From contig JAXGGA010002297.1 of NCBI GenBank assembly GCA_038373865.1, positions 1 to 64,000 on the forward strand: 64,000 bases of DNA, read 5' to 3'. The stretch is from Uloborus plumipes (lineage: Eukaryota; Arthropoda; Arachnida; Araneae; Uloboridae). Shown piece after piece: positions 42,408-54,097 of this stretch (within the stretch, counting starts at the first letter, position 1; every line of letters starts with the position of its first letter). The position numbers and the translations under genes are program-made. The notes beneath the pieces were generated by a model, which was not told the DNA's origin, searched no databases, and saw only the letters and a list, made by a program, of their open reading frames with translations.

Positions 42408-43322
42408 GCTGATCTTCACATGACACTGTTATGAACGATTAAATTACTGGACTTTTAAATTGGAATGCGAAAATCATGAGTATTTCATTTTATTTATAAT
42501 CAAAGTTTGCCGATTAAATGTAGGAAAAAAATATTTTTAAATAAAATTACTTTAAGTATACCTTGAGCAAGAATTTACCATGAGAAATATTTATGAAAAT
42601 AAATAACTTTCTGCAAACACGAGTAACATGTAGTACGAAAGTGTAGTGAGAAAAAAAAAGACAAATACTGTCTGATCTTTTTAGGTAAAACCTTCCGCGC
42701 ATTTACGCATGCGTCAGGTCTTCTTTGATCGTACTAAAGTAGTTGTGTTAGGAAATATAACAATACGGGGAAGAATAATAAAAAGCATTTTGAACTGTAT
42801 CAAACATCGTCGATCGATGCTTATTTCAAATACATAATTTAGTTGAATATGTCAAAAGGATATAGCAAATGCAAGGTTTAAATTGAAAACTTCGGAAAGT
42901 GATCACCCACAATCCATCTACCCTTTTTTAAGTGGAACTGTTCGCGAGTGCCAGGTGCGGTTTTCACGAACGGACAGTAACTGAAAAACTGTATAACGGA
43001 AAAAAGTCTGAAAAAATAGTTGATCCAATTTTTTTTGAAAGATTAACTCTTTCCCAATTTGAATAAATATGCACATGTGCGCAATGTTGAAACATTTTTC
43101 GTGTATTGAAATTGTTCTCCATTAGTATATTTTTTCGGATAACTCTCAACGAATAAGCTTTGGATAGTTTAGATAGGTACTAATAGTGTAAAAATAAATT
43201 TAAATTAAAAGTACTCCCAAATTAGGGTGCGTATCACAATCTATTCTTTCTATCTCACTGAAATTTCAGCGCACACAATCTAAACTGAAATTGTATTCAT
43301 TCAATGGTTAAACTACAAATTA
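42408..43322. other. No feature seen
   Basis: A+T-rich unique-looking DNA between the palindromic element and the pogo-like MITE. No gene, RNA or repeat boundary was recognised. The same holds for 23787-24610, 39356-40354, 47539-48140, 49493-50199, 53656-53885, 60490-61240, 61826-62150 and 63471-63820, apart from items listed. Confidence 0.5.
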
Positions 43323-43471
43323 CAGTCGGGTCTCGATAACCCGAAGTTCCAAGAGACCGGCTAAAGGCTTCAAGTTATTGGTAGTTCGAGTTATAAGAAG
43401 TTCCCACAGTCTTCTCAAGAGTTTGGAACCCAATGAAAACTTCGAGATAAAGGAATATTCTAGTTCTAAGG

Positions 43472-43476
<5 letters not shown>
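43323..43476. mobile_element. pogo-like MITE of the GTCGAGTCTCGATAACTCGAAG family, copy 1
   Basis: Starts ACAGTCGGGTCTCGATAACC and contains CAAGTTATTGG, TCTCAAGAGTTTGG and ATGAAAACTTCGAG, matching 47366-47538. Its right end is lost at the (TA)n tract. Confidence 0.65.

Positions 43477-43504
<28 letters not shown>
43477..43504. repeat. (TA)n tract, left
   Basis: A perfect dinucleotide tract that touches the outer end of the inverted Penelope-like arm. A longer one touches the other end at 46797-46887. Confidence 0.95.
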
Positions 43505-43508
<4 letters not shown>

Positions 43509-44331
43509 AGAAGTATAAAACTATGCGAAAAAATTTTGTTAAAAACATACGTAAGGAGAAAATTCCCAAAAGACCCTGGGGCCTTTATCAGGGGGACTCC
43601 CCTAGGGTAGGGAAAAATGAAGTGAGATGTTTCTTGCAAGTTGCAGGCAAAACGCCAAAAAAGATGCAACTTTTAGCCCCCGACATCTCACAAACAAGCA
43701 TTAGGTCACTAGAAGTCCAATTCATTTATGCATAAACATGAGAGAATACAATTCAAAAGACACCATATATAATCATTAAAATTCAAATAAAACTGTCAAC
43801 ATGAAATAACAAGAAATACAAAACCAAGAACTTTCAATCAACACTATAAGAACTACCCACCTATGGCTTCTTCAATGTGCTACTGATAAGACTGTTTGTC
43901 AAATTCGCGGGGTAGCAGTTTTCAGTTAAAGTTACAATTAATTGTCTTATTGCTGAATCTAGATTTGAATTAATGTTGCAAATTTTTTTGTATCGTGAAA
44001 CTTGGGAAATGACAATGTTCTTGAAAACCTTTTTACTTAGACAACTGTGAAAATGGATGAGTGCACTTTGAAGTTGAAATCTTTACGTTTGTCATAGAGT
44101 GCTAGATTGACATCTTTATCTTCTAATTTAATATTAATGTCCAGAAAAGAAGCAGTGTTGTTGATATTTGTTTGTTTAAGCAAAAGTTCTTTTGGATAAT
44201 TATCCTTGTAGAGATTATAGAAATTACTGTTGTTAAAAATTCTAATGTCATCAATGTACCTGAAGGCCGCAAGATCATTGTCGATTAGAAAATTTATTAG
44301 TAGAGTTTATTAGAAATGTCCAAGATTAGAT
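43505..44331 (-). mobile_element. Penelope-like element, inverted partial copy (3-prime end)
   Basis: This stretch is the reverse complement of 44760-45360 joined to 46258-46690, that is, of the element's own 3-prime half. It contains the same catalytic-region coding and 3-prime UTR, but not the insertion D. Inverted partial copies joined to a main copy are usual in Penelope-like elements. Confidence 0.85.
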
Positions 44332-44347
44332 GATGGGGAATATTTGA

Positions 44348-45360
44348 TTGCAAATGATTGCAAATGACTTTGCAATCATGTGTAAATTTCTTTACAAACA
44401 GCTACTTTTAAATGAATATTCCAATATCAACACTTATGCAATGATTAGTGAAGCAGAATCCAGCCTCAAGAAAAGATTACTCGCATATGATAAAATCTTA
44501 AGCACAAAGCATCTTAATTTCAAGTTTCCTTTCCTTTTTATCACAGTCAAGTTTCATAAAAATCCAATTAAATTCAGGTTTCTTACAAGTGGGACTTATT
44601 CTTATAACGTTAGAGCCGGTTATATTTTCTTCGAAAAACTTAAAAATATTTTGGAAAAAATTGCTGAAGAAAAAACTTAATTATTTTGAACAACCAAAAG
44701 GTTTTGAACTTTTTAAATAATCGTAATAACAATATTCACAGTATTAATACTTTTGACTTCGAAAATCTCTTTACAAATATTCCCCATCATCTAATCTTAG
44801 ACATTTCTAATAAACTCTACGAAAAGTATGAGGATTGCATAGGGTCTAAAAGAAGCTACTGTCTAAATTTAGTTAAGTTCTGTGTTTTCAAAAACTATCT
44901 TTTTAATGGTTCTAATTTTTATAAGCAAATTAACGGTATTCCGATGGGTACATCTTTTTCCAGTGCTTTTGCAAACGTTTTTCTTCATGTTTATGAGTCA
45001 AATTTTCTAATCGACAATGATCTTGCGGCCTTCAGGTACATTGATGACATTATAATTTTTAACAACAGTAATTTCCATAATCTCTACAAGGATATTTATC
45101 CAAAAGAGCTTTTGCTTAAACAAACAAATATTAACAACACTGCTTCTTTTCTGAACATTTATATTAAATTAGAAGATAAAGATGTCAATCTAGCACTCTA
45201 TGACAAACGTAAAGATTTCACCTTCAAAGTGCACTCACTTATCCATTTTCACAGTTGTCTAAGTAAAAAGGTTTTCAAGAACATTATCATTTCCCAAGTT
45301 TCAGGATACAAAAAAATTTGCAACATTAATTCAAATATAGACTCAGCAATAACACAATTA
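44348..45360 (+). pseudogene. Penelope-like reverse transcriptase, frameshifted
   Basis: Two adjoining frames. The first (44348-44675) has PFLFITVKFHKNPIKFR, an early RT motif. The second (44686-45360) has FDFENLFTNIPH, IPMGTSFSSAFANVF, and the active-site FRYIDDIIIFNN, followed by FLNIYIKLED. Order and spacing fit Penelope-like RTs more than LINE or LTR RTs. No GIY-YIG endonuclease is visible before the TA tract at right, because element D interrupts the frame at 45361. A 1- or 2-nt shift near 44680 breaks the frame and the 5-prime part is short. Confidence 0.75.
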
Positions 45361-46257
45361 GGGGAAGGGCGGGCATAGTGGCCACTGCGGGCAAAGTGGC
45401 CACTTGAAGTTTTCCTCCCTATATAGTGCTTCAGCCTAGCGGCAATAGACTTAACTACTCGCCCGGCAGCCGTTGTTGTTGTGTTATAGTTTGGTGCCAC
45501 TCAGACGCAAACTCACGGAGATATCGCAAATTTTTCACTTTTTCGACCCTCTGATGTTAGGTAAGTGCATCACATGTTTCGTTTTAGTTTATTGTAGGAC
45601 TAGGTGAAGTAAATTTTACATCAATGGTGCAAAACACCATGTTTCTATCTTTGAATTCATATGTCTCAACAGTAGATACAACAACGGGTTGTACATGAAA
45701 TATTGTTCTTTCGAAAATGGCGTGCTAGAGGGCAAAGTGGCCACGGCCATCAGCGACGTCGATTGTTTTTTCAATGGTGATTGTTACTCGAAATCTAAGG
45801 ACAACGAAGGCTGGATTAGATGTTCTGAGCCTCAAATGGGCTCACTAAGCCTGCACTGGAGCCGAAGAGGAAGACGATGAGTTTATTTGTGATTTATATA
45901 AATACCAGTGATTTCATAACTTCACATACTTTTAGTGATGCCTATTTTTGTTTAAAACCCTAATATAATTGTTCTGATTTCTGAAACTAAATGCGTTTCA
46001 TTTTTTCCATACTATCTAAATCTATTTAGGCAGTGGCCACTTCGCCCTACCTAGTGGGGCAAAGTGGCCACTTTGACAGCTTTTGGTAAAGTAAAAATTT
46101 TGTACAAATGAAGTTTAAAAATCTAGTTGTTTATATTTCTTAATCAGGCCTAAGTAACCATACTAAATGTTGAAGGGATTTATAAAATGTTTCAATAAAG
46201 TTTAGGGGTGGAAAAAAATAGATGTTCCTTAGGGTGGCCGCTATGCTCACCCTTCCC
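45361..46257. mobile_element. Element D: TA-site DNA element with GGCAAAGTGGCCAC motif
   Basis: The ends GGGGAAGGGCGGGCATAG and CTATGCTCACCCTTCCC are inverted and flanked by TA (45359-45360, 46258-46259). The motif GGGCAAAGTGGCCAC or its complement occurs about six times. The inverted Penelope arm at 43930-43950 carries the same site without the element and shows one TA (AATTAATT), so the TSD is proven by an empty site. No transposase gene is seen in 897 bp. Confidence 0.9.
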
Positions 46258-46793
46258 TAATTGTAACTTTAACTGAAAACTGCTACCCCGCGAATTTGAC
46301 AAACAGTCGTATCAGTAGCACATTGAAGAAGCCATAGGTGGGTAGTTCTTATAGTGTTAATTGAAAGTTCTTGGTTTTGTATTTCTTGTAATTTCATGTT
46401 GATAGTTTTATTTGAATTTTAATGATTATATATGGTGTCATTTGAATTGTATTCTCTCATGTTTATGCATAAATGAATTGGACTTCTAGTGACCTAATGC
46501 TTGTTTGTGAGATGTCGGGGGCTAAAAGTTGCATCTTTTTAGTCGTTTCAACTTGCTAGAAACATCTCACTCCATTTTTCCCTACCCTAGGGGAGTCCCC
46601 TGATGAAGGCCCCAGAGTCTTTTGGGAATTTTCTCCTTACGTCTGTTTTTAACAAGATTTTTTCGTATAGTTTTATACTTCTTATTAAAAATATGTCTGC
46701 TACCAGTTTCAAAGAGCTGCCAAAGGCGCCTTTTGACCTGAGTGGTAAAGTTTATTTTTCTCTTCTATATGATTTTTCAACTACTTTGTTTTT

Positions 46794-46796
<3 letters not shown>
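46258..46796 (+). mobile_element. Penelope-like element, 3-prime end
   Basis: Continuation of the element after D, matching the inverted copy at 43505-43950 except for the last ~110 bases (46687-46796), which are not in that copy. It ends at the (TA)n tract. Confidence 0.8.

Positions 46797-46887
<91 letters not shown>
46797..46887. repeat. (TA)n tract, right
   Basis: A 90-bp dinucleotide tract. Its translation as alternating Ile-Tyr is meaningless. Further A+T-only sequence is at 47041-47140 and short TA tracts lie at 47236-47260 and 47341-47362. Confidence 0.95.
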
Positions 46888-46889
<2 letters not shown>

Positions 46890-47261
46890 GTGGATTGGTT
46901 CTAAAGGGTCTAAGTCAAAAATGCTAGTTTCGAGAAAAAGGCGATGAAAGATATTTGAGATTTTTTAGAATGCTATAACTTTCTTATATTAAGATTCCCA
47001 TTATTATTTTTTGGTATTTGTTTATTGTTAGTGTAAAGAAATATTATTTTATCATATGAAATTTTTTATATATTATATTATATAAATATATAATATATAT
47101 AATAATTTATATAATATATATATTATTATATAGACATTGGTCTTTGTAGAATTAGAGTTTTACTAAATTGGAAACTTTTGATGTAAATAATACAGAATGT
47201 GACAAAATTGACATTGGCCCTTTTAGAAGCAAGCCAGATATATATATATATATATATACAT

Positions 47262-47340
47262 TCAAATCTCGATAACTCGAAGTCCCAAGGGACTGGTAAA
47301 AAGATTCGGGTTATAAGGCTTCAAGTTTGTCGATACTCGA
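47262..47340. mobile_element. pogo-like MITE, copy 2 (internally deleted)
   Basis: Short copy with CTCGATAACTCGAAGTCCCA at left and TCGATACTCGATTGTA at right. The middle is missing in comparison with copy 3. Confidence 0.55.
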
Positions 47341-47365
47341 TTGTATATATATATATATATATAAC

Positions 47366-47538
47366 AGTCGAGTCTTGATAGCTCGAAGTCCCAAGGGACC
47401 GATAAACAGCTTCGATTTATTGCAAGCTCAAGTAATAGGAAGCTCCTACAGACTTCTCAAGAGTTTGAGACCGAATGAAAACTTTGAGAAAAAGGAAGAT
47501 TCGAGTCATGAGGCTTCGAGTTATCGAGACTCGGCTGT
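47366..47538. mobile_element. pogo-like MITE, copy 3 (complete, ~173 bp)
   Basis: The ends CAGTCGAGTCTTGATAGC and GAGTTATCGAGACTCGGCTG are inverted and flanked by TA. Similar ends to the element at 35663-35835 (CAGTCGAG). Confidence 0.8.
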
Positions 47539-48140
47539 ATGAAGAAAAATAATTGAGCGAAATGTACTTACCACAAAGCTAGACGTTGTTCAAGAATCGA
47601 GAAGAAACCCGGGAATCACATGTGTCACTAGAGGTTGAACTGGAAAAAGAACCAAAGAAAAGCTGAAGCCCTCGTACTTATTTTAGAGTGAGGGTTCCAG
47701 ATACAGATCATTTCCATGTTACATGTTCTCTTTAAATACCCCCTTCCCGGGCTGCGATTGAATCTGCTCCTCCCATTGGCTGAGACTGCCACGAGAGGAG
47801 CAGGAAATTCTGTTGTTGTTCATTTCGACCCCACATGTTCTTCCTCTTTTGACCAAGGAGAGCTCTTTCCGCCCTCAAGATCAACCTATCCCACATCTGA
47901 GAATTCTGAATACAGTGAAACCCAGTGAAACCAGGATAATTTTACAACCTCTAGAGACTACGAAAATGTGCCAAGGTTAACTTGTCGAAGTTCCATAATT
48001 TCAATTCTTAACTTTTGTGCTCTGAATTCTTTGTAAATGAATTTTTCCCCCTTGGTTGAAAATACGTCTAATAACATATGTACAGAGCATACAATTGACA
48101 ACCACTATTGCTTAGGCCCTAGAATCGGTACTAGCCGCTA

Positions 48141-48430
48141 CACTGTAAAAAATTAAGGTTGTTTTTACAGCTAACTTTATGATAATAAACTGTAAAAATT
48201 GCTAGTTTTACAGTAATAAACTATAAAATTGCTAATTTAACAGTTTATTACCGTGTATTTTACAGTTTTAAACTGGAACCTCTGCTACCAGCCTTATACT
48301 GTTGTTTTTACAGTATAATACAGCTAAAGGCAATAAACTAACTGCTTTTAAGGCAATAAACTGTAAAATTTCTAACTTTACAGTAAGAAACTGTAAAATT
48401 GCTAGTTTTAGTTTATTACTGTGCATTTTA
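48141..48430. mobile_element. Foldback-like repeat with ACTGTAAAATTGCTAG words
   Basis: AATAAACTGTAAAA and TTTTACAGT words alternate in both orientations across 290 bp, so the whole can fold on itself. Ends ACACTGTAAAAA and CTGTGCATTTTA are partly inverted. Non-coding. Confidence 0.5.
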
Positions 48431-48597
48431 AGAGAACTGTTTCCGATCGCCGACATCCACTGTCGGCCTCTCAGCAGGATTCATGGGATGGTACCTCCGA
48501 GTACCAACAGGATTCCAGCCATATTGGATTCATAATACTAACTTAATGTAGGCGGTACTTCTTAACTAGTAGGCGGTACTAACTTAATGTAGGCGGT

Positions 48598-48653
48598 AAC
48601 ACTTTAATCCTTTATGCCTTGACTACTGTCAAGGCATAAAGGATTAAAGTGTT
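48598..48653. repeat. Perfect hairpin: 26-bp arms, 4-nt loop
   Basis: Arms 48598-48623 and 48628-48653 are exact complements around the loop TACT. It follows a triplet of short repeats with GTAGGCGGTA (48549-48600) and lies 25 bp before element E. Confidence 0.9.
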
Positions 48654-48677
48654 TTCTGTGTCGTTTATCTAGCAGTA

Positions 48678-49492
48678 GGGGAATGTGGGGCAAAGTGAAA
48701 TGGTACAATATTTTCACAGTTTGCAGCGCCACCTATCTAGCAGTAGTTTAACTAAATTCCTAAACATATAGTTGATTCCTGTCAAAAAATAAGTATTTCA
48801 AACGATCAAGAAAAAAAATTTTACAATCCATTTTCAAAATTTGATACCTTTGCTGTAATATTCGTGGTTTTTGAAAATTATTTCTTGATATTATAAAATA
48901 ATAAAAAAAAATTAATTATAATTTTAACTATTAATCGAGATCTACTGATATCCAGTGTAGTCCTTATTTAGTTTGTATTTGGCATTTTTTTTATTTTAAT
49001 TGCTCAATGTAATTTGTCAAGAGCACGCGGGGCAAAGTGAAATCTATCATTTCGTTTACTCATTCATTCATTTATTAAATCACGTGCTTATTTCTTTATT
49101 AGTTCTTTACTTTATTCACTCATTTATATTTTTTCTCACATATTAATTAATTCATTTATTTATTTACTTACTTATTCGTTTATTTTTCATTAATAATTAC
49201 TTTTTTCGTTTATTTACACATTCATTTGATGAAAATTACTGTTAATCGTCGAATAGAAAATTTTTCGTAACAAAAATATTTTGTTTTTCACTTTGCCCCA
49301 TGATTTTTCATGGGCATTTTTTTCATACATTTTTTGAAAGTACAAAATAACTACCAAAGATGAAAAATACTATTTCAGCGAAAGTTGTGTTTCAAAATAC
49401 ATTATTCCTTCTTTATGTACAATAATTTTCGTATTTGTTCCTTTTGAAGCAGGTGAGTAAGCTTAAGTATTTCACTTTGCCCCACATTCCCC
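48678..49492. mobile_element. Element E: TA-site DNA element with GGGGCAAAGTGAAAT motif
   Basis: The ends GGGGAATGTGGGGCAAAGTG and its complement at 49473-49492 are perfect and flanked by TA. The motif also occurs near 49029 and, inverted, near 49289. 815 bp, no coding. Confidence 0.88.
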
Positions 49493-50207
49493 TACTTATC
49501 ATTCATATTATCAAAATTGATTCCAGTCAGTTTTTTCCTTCTTTTTTTCTTTTTTGAAAATTACTCAACAAAATAAATGGGAATATTTTGAACACCTTAA
49601 TAGGAATAATTCATAATTTTTGAAAAGAGATAAGAGCTCTTAGTCAATCAAGTCTGCTAAAGAGAAAAGCCTTGCTCACACTTGTTTGAAAAACATGTGT
49701 CCTGGCTGCCTTGTTTCTCTTGGGGACTGCATTAGGTACATTTCTCCTACCCCTTCCTAGTCCTGGCACTGTAACAATAGCATAGAGTATGGTAACTGAC
49801 TCCTCTGGGTACAAGTAGGAATTCTCTAAAAGAGCTGCTTCTAGAAACAAATAAATTGACTGACCCAAGAACCGCAAAATTTTCAAACATGATCAATGTG
49901 AAATAATATCGCTAGCAAAATTGGAATAAAATAACACGTGCATGTCGACTAAAAGAGATTCCTGCAAATGTGTGTCAACTTAGCCTGTTTTTCGAAAAAT
50001 AACCGTTATAAATGGAATTTTCTAATGACTTGTTGTCGAGAGCGAATGTTTCAGTTTGATGTCAAAAGTTCTGCCGATATTTTAGGCTCAAATTTGTTTT
50101 CATTATCTTATCTGTGATTATCAGACCCTTCGCTTTTATTATTAGCCTGCACACATTCCTGTCTCCTTTGAACGTCTATTATTCCCAATTTTGGCTTCCG
50201 TTTCAGG

Positions 50208-50407
50208 CAAGGGCGGATCCAGCTTCAGGCTAAGGAGGGGGTCATTTTCGGAAAGGGGGGGGGTCAAAGTGCAATTTTTGAGCAAAAATGGGGGTTTTGA
50301 CAATTTTTTCGTAATATAAGTACCAAAAATGCTATTTTTTGCTATATTTTGTCGGTTAAGGGGGGGGGGTCATGACCCCCATAACCCCCCCTCTGGATCC
50401 GCGCTTG
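50208..50407. mobile_element. Short hAT-like MITE, TSD GTTTCAGG
   Basis: The ends CAAGGGCGGATCCAG and CTGGATCCGCGCTTG are inverted, with GTTTCAGG at 50200-50207 and 50408-50415. 200 bp, with G- and C-runs inside. Confidence 0.88.
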
Positions 50408-50540
50408 GTTTCAGGTCCTATTTATCGCACTTTTTGAGAGCTAAGCTTCCGTCGTTCAATTTATCCCAATTGGTCAAATCCACAGCCGTGCGAAATTAAA
50501 CTTTTTGAATAATACAAGAGAAGTCTTTATACCTCTTATA

Positions 50541-51500
50541 CAGTGCGATGCAAAAGTTTAGACACAATTGCAGTTGTTCTTAAAATATATAAATAGAAAG
50601 AAAACTATACAGCGAAATGCTTTCAAATTTCTACTTGCAGGTAGACAATATGATTCCAAATACGTGTCTGGAGTTTTAAAAAGTGTAAGCGAAACAAAAA
50701 TCAGACCTTTCAGAAGACATTTTTGCTCTCGCAAAAGTTTAGACACAAGTCAGATTTTGTGCAAATATCTCTTGAAATGGGAGTGGTAGAGGAAAGGCGG
50801 GGCTTTTTTCTTCGGTCATAAAGTGCAGAAATTGCTCAATGAATAACAAAAATCTCAAAATCTCGGTAGTTCTCGCGTAAAGAAGATGAAAGATTGGAAG
50901 CCGAAATTTGAAAATGAACCCACTTTGCTAATTTTTTGTCTTTTAATTCGACCCTAGTATGGTAGTACAGCGTTCTTTATTTCGTGGAGAGCAAATTCAG
51001 TCTTGCGTATCGATCAAAAAGGCCAAGAAAAATATATTTCTTAAGGGTGAAGGAATTAAAAAACGTCTCGAACTGATGATTCACCTCTTAATCCTACAAA
51101 ACTTCAACTTGGGTCAAAAACAGCACGTGACTACATAAGCAGATGAACAACTGAATCGGGATGCATAAAAAACAAAGAATTGTGCTTGAGCTTTTTCGGA
51201 AACAGTATCCCAAATAGATATATTTTAATATTAAAAGCAGCACAGCATATGCTCATCGGATCTTTCCTCAAGTCACGTTAATAGAATTAGAATCCATCTC
51301 GGCCATCAAAATTTTGTATATTTTTATCAGAGAAAAGATTTATGACTAATATTCATTTTTTAGTCACGACGATACACGCGTTCTGCTTTTCCCATTAAAA
51401 TCTGGCTTATTTGTGAAACTATTTCCGAAAAGGCTCAAGCACATTTTTTTTTTTTTTTTTTTGTTTTTTGATGCATTCAAAAAATTCAGTTGTTCATCTA
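50541..51500 (+). mobile_element. Tc1/mariner-like element, uninterrupted relative of 13582-17515
   Basis: Begins CAGTGCGATGCAAAAGTTTA after TA, the complement of the end at 19107-19138. It matches 13583-13738 and 16545-17260 in order, without the hAT. No right end is found; similarity fades near 51500. No transposase frame. Confidence 0.65.
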
Positions 51501-51639
51501 CTAATGCTGTCAAGTGCTGTTTTTCTCACAACTTGAAGCTTTGCAGAATTAAGGGGCGAATTGTCAGTTCGAGCCACTTTTTCAATTGCTTAAACCTTAA
51601 GACATATAACACAGGTCTGCAACCATAGAAGCTGCGTGG

Positions 51640-53020
51640 GATATTTTGAGTGTACTTCATGTTTTTCTGTGTGCTGAATTCAAAAACGAGCTCCGTTTTT
51701 TATCCATCACGCAGTTTTCCATCACGTACAGACTTTCCACAAAACGTGTGTACTAAATGTGGTAATGTGCCATTTTCCTTCTATATAACTGAATAAATAC
51801 TACACTAGTTTATGATTTAAAAAAATTGTTTACTACAAATAGTTTTTCTTACTTCGTTCTTAGATGTGCAAGGAGTACCCACAGGTATAAAACTGAAAAA
51901 AAGGGACGAAGCGAAGGTGGGGGTCGGATGAAGGAAAATGCAAACAGGACTTCTACACTCGTCTACAGAGCCACATTGACTAGTACAAATATGTTGCACT
52001 GGGTTGTTGGAATGTTAAAGTTTTTTTTTTCTTTTTTTTTTTTTTTTTTAAATAAGGGTGATAGTGATAAAAGAGATAAGAAATGTGAGGGGTGTTTTTT
52101 TTTTCTGTTTTTTGCTGGATTCGTTTATTAAAAGTGCTAGTTTGTGTTGATATTTTTTCAATCAAGCTGACACCTTTTTTTTAATACTAGAACCGTTCAA
52201 GTGTGCTAGGTGCTAGTCGCGGTTATGACAGTATCGTGATTGATCATGAAAAGAATCTGTTTCCACCTCTTCACTCTAAATTATGGCTGAAGAAGCAATT
52301 TATCAAGTCTTTGCCAAAAGATGGAGACTGTTTCAAATATGCTTGTTCGAAGTCTTCGAAATTGACTGAATTTAAATTGAAAGATTGAATATTCACAGGA
52401 ACTGACATACGCAAACTTTTATCTGACCCGTTGTTTTTTGAATAAATGAATGAAACTGAAAACGAAACTTGGAGCTCATTCAAGGATGTGGTACAAAAGT
52501 TTTTAAGAGTTAACAAAGACCTATAAAAGCATCGTTAAGAGGATGTTGACTGCTTTCAAAGCTCAACACAGCAACAGGAGTTTAAAAGTCTATTTTCCAC
52601 CTCACATGTAGACCGTTTCCCCGAAAACGTTGGTGGCTTTAGTGAAGAGCAGGGTGAAAGTTTTCATCAAGATGCGAAAGACACAGAGAGACGTCACCAA
52701 GGAAGATGGGACGTAACTATGAAGTCAGACTACTGTTGGATGCTCAAGCGGGAAACAAAGTTCCAACCAGCGAAAGCGCATCAAGAAAAGTATCAGGGAA
52801 AAAGAAAAAACGGTTTTACTGTGAAAAGAAGTAAACACTAACGTGATCCACTTTTTAAAATGTGTTACACAGCTTTTTTTTCTCAATAAATACACGATTT
52901 TCTTTTTTACTTTTGTTTTTTGAGTTTGACAATGACGCCCTCACGTGTTGCAAAAAATCTGTACGTGATAGAAAAAAATGAAGCACATATTTGGATTCAG
53001 CTCACCGAAAAACATTAAAA
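51640..53020. mobile_element. Element with inverted ends enclosing a decayed gene
   Basis: 51650-51745 and 52950-53016 are inverted relatives (TTTTTCTGTGTGCTGAATTC with TTCAGCTCACCGAAAAAC, and CATCACGTACAGACTTT with AAATCTGTACGTGATAG). Between them is the pseudogene at 52200-52845. Exact ends and TSD were not found. Confidence 0.45.
52200..52845 (+). pseudogene. Decayed member of a multi-copy arthropod protein family of unknown function
   Basis: One frame with several in-frame stops reads LFPPLHSKLWLKKQFIKSL, DGDCFKYACSK, then FTGTDIRKLLSDP, and later DRFPENVGGFSEEQGESFHQ and GRWDVTMKSDYCWMLKRET. I recognise this set of motifs (a PPLH..K start, SEEQGE.FHQD, then a DYCW end) as a repetitive protein family in arthropod and other animal genomes, probably element-borne, without known function. 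Stops at 52386, 52441 and further on show it is dead. Confidence 0.55.
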
Positions 53021-53104
53021 TCAGTCAAAACATTCCATGCAGCCGTCCCCCATACAGTGTCGACGTAAGCTGTTGATTTGTAAAGAGAACACACACGCAC
53101 ACTA

Positions 53105-53655
53105 GGGGTGGGCCGAAAATGACTTTTTTTAAATTTCGATGATGGGTATTACGGAAAAGGTGCCATTGGGGGAGCAAAGTGTACAGAAAAAAATCGAAAT
53201 TTTTGGTCAATTTCTTGATCTGCCGCAATCGCGTTGAAGTTTGGAAAAAATGTAGTTTTTTCGAGATTTTTAGCAAATTATTATTTTTTTTTTTTTTAAT
53301 TCTTCTATTTTCGATAACGGGTAGGGCGGAAAAAGTGTCATTAGGTTTTTTATACCTTTTTTATATCTTTTTAATAAATTTTGTCAAAACGCTGTTTTTG
53401 GGACATTTGTCTCAAAATAATTGCATTGTTTGTCATACATGATGCATTTTTACATGTTAGGTGCTAAAAAAATTTTAAAAATAATTTCTTAAAAATCTCA
53501 AGAAACTGCAATTTTCCAAATTTCAACGCGATCGCGGCAGATCAAATAAGTAGACAAAATTTTAATTTTTTTTCTGTGCACTTTGCTCCTCTAATGGCAC
53601 CTTTTCCGCAATACTCATCATCGAAATAAGAAAAAAAGTCATTTTCGGTCCACCC
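53105..53655. mobile_element. Element G: foldback TA-site element with GGGGTGGGCCGAAAATGAC ends
   Basis: The ends GGGGTGGGCCGAAAATGAC and GTCATTTTCGGTCCACCC are inverted, flanked by TA, and the arms pair for ~130 bp through AAAAGGTGCCAT and GCAAAGTG. 551 bp, non-coding. Its start resembles elements D-F. Confidence 0.8.
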
Positions 53656-54097
53656 TAACGCATACACACGCATACATACATAAATAAATACATAGTCTCT
53701 GTTTTATTTATATGGATTTAAACTAAAAGAGGTCTTTAACACCGCGATGCCTAAATTTTCGCCGGTAGTCGTTTATTCTCAGCCTTCCGTTTCGAGAACT
53801 GATTTCATCAAAAACGGATGTGTGGCCTTTTCTTCCTCGGTCCAGGAAAGTATTTTTATGTAATCTAATCCTAAGATCCGACTTAGGTTGACCTACCCTT
53901 ATCGAGTTTTATCATAAATTAGACATACAAATGTTACTGACGCAAAGGCATATGGCTATCTGAACAAAAGGGATCCGATCTTAGGGTTGTCGCCATTTCA
54001 AGTTCCAGCAATTGAGTAAAACTGCAGATTTTCTTCGGCTATCTTCACATTTTGCGAGAATCGACAGTTTTCGGAAAACGAGAAACTGATCGAAATC

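Noticed and set aside
46590..46640. Hammerhead core (CTGATGA) in the Penelope-like 3-prime end
   Set aside because: No GAAA follows at the right distance and no stem II or III can be drawn.
46742..46947. Long Ile-Tyr repeat ORF
   Set aside because: Translation of a (TA)n tract.
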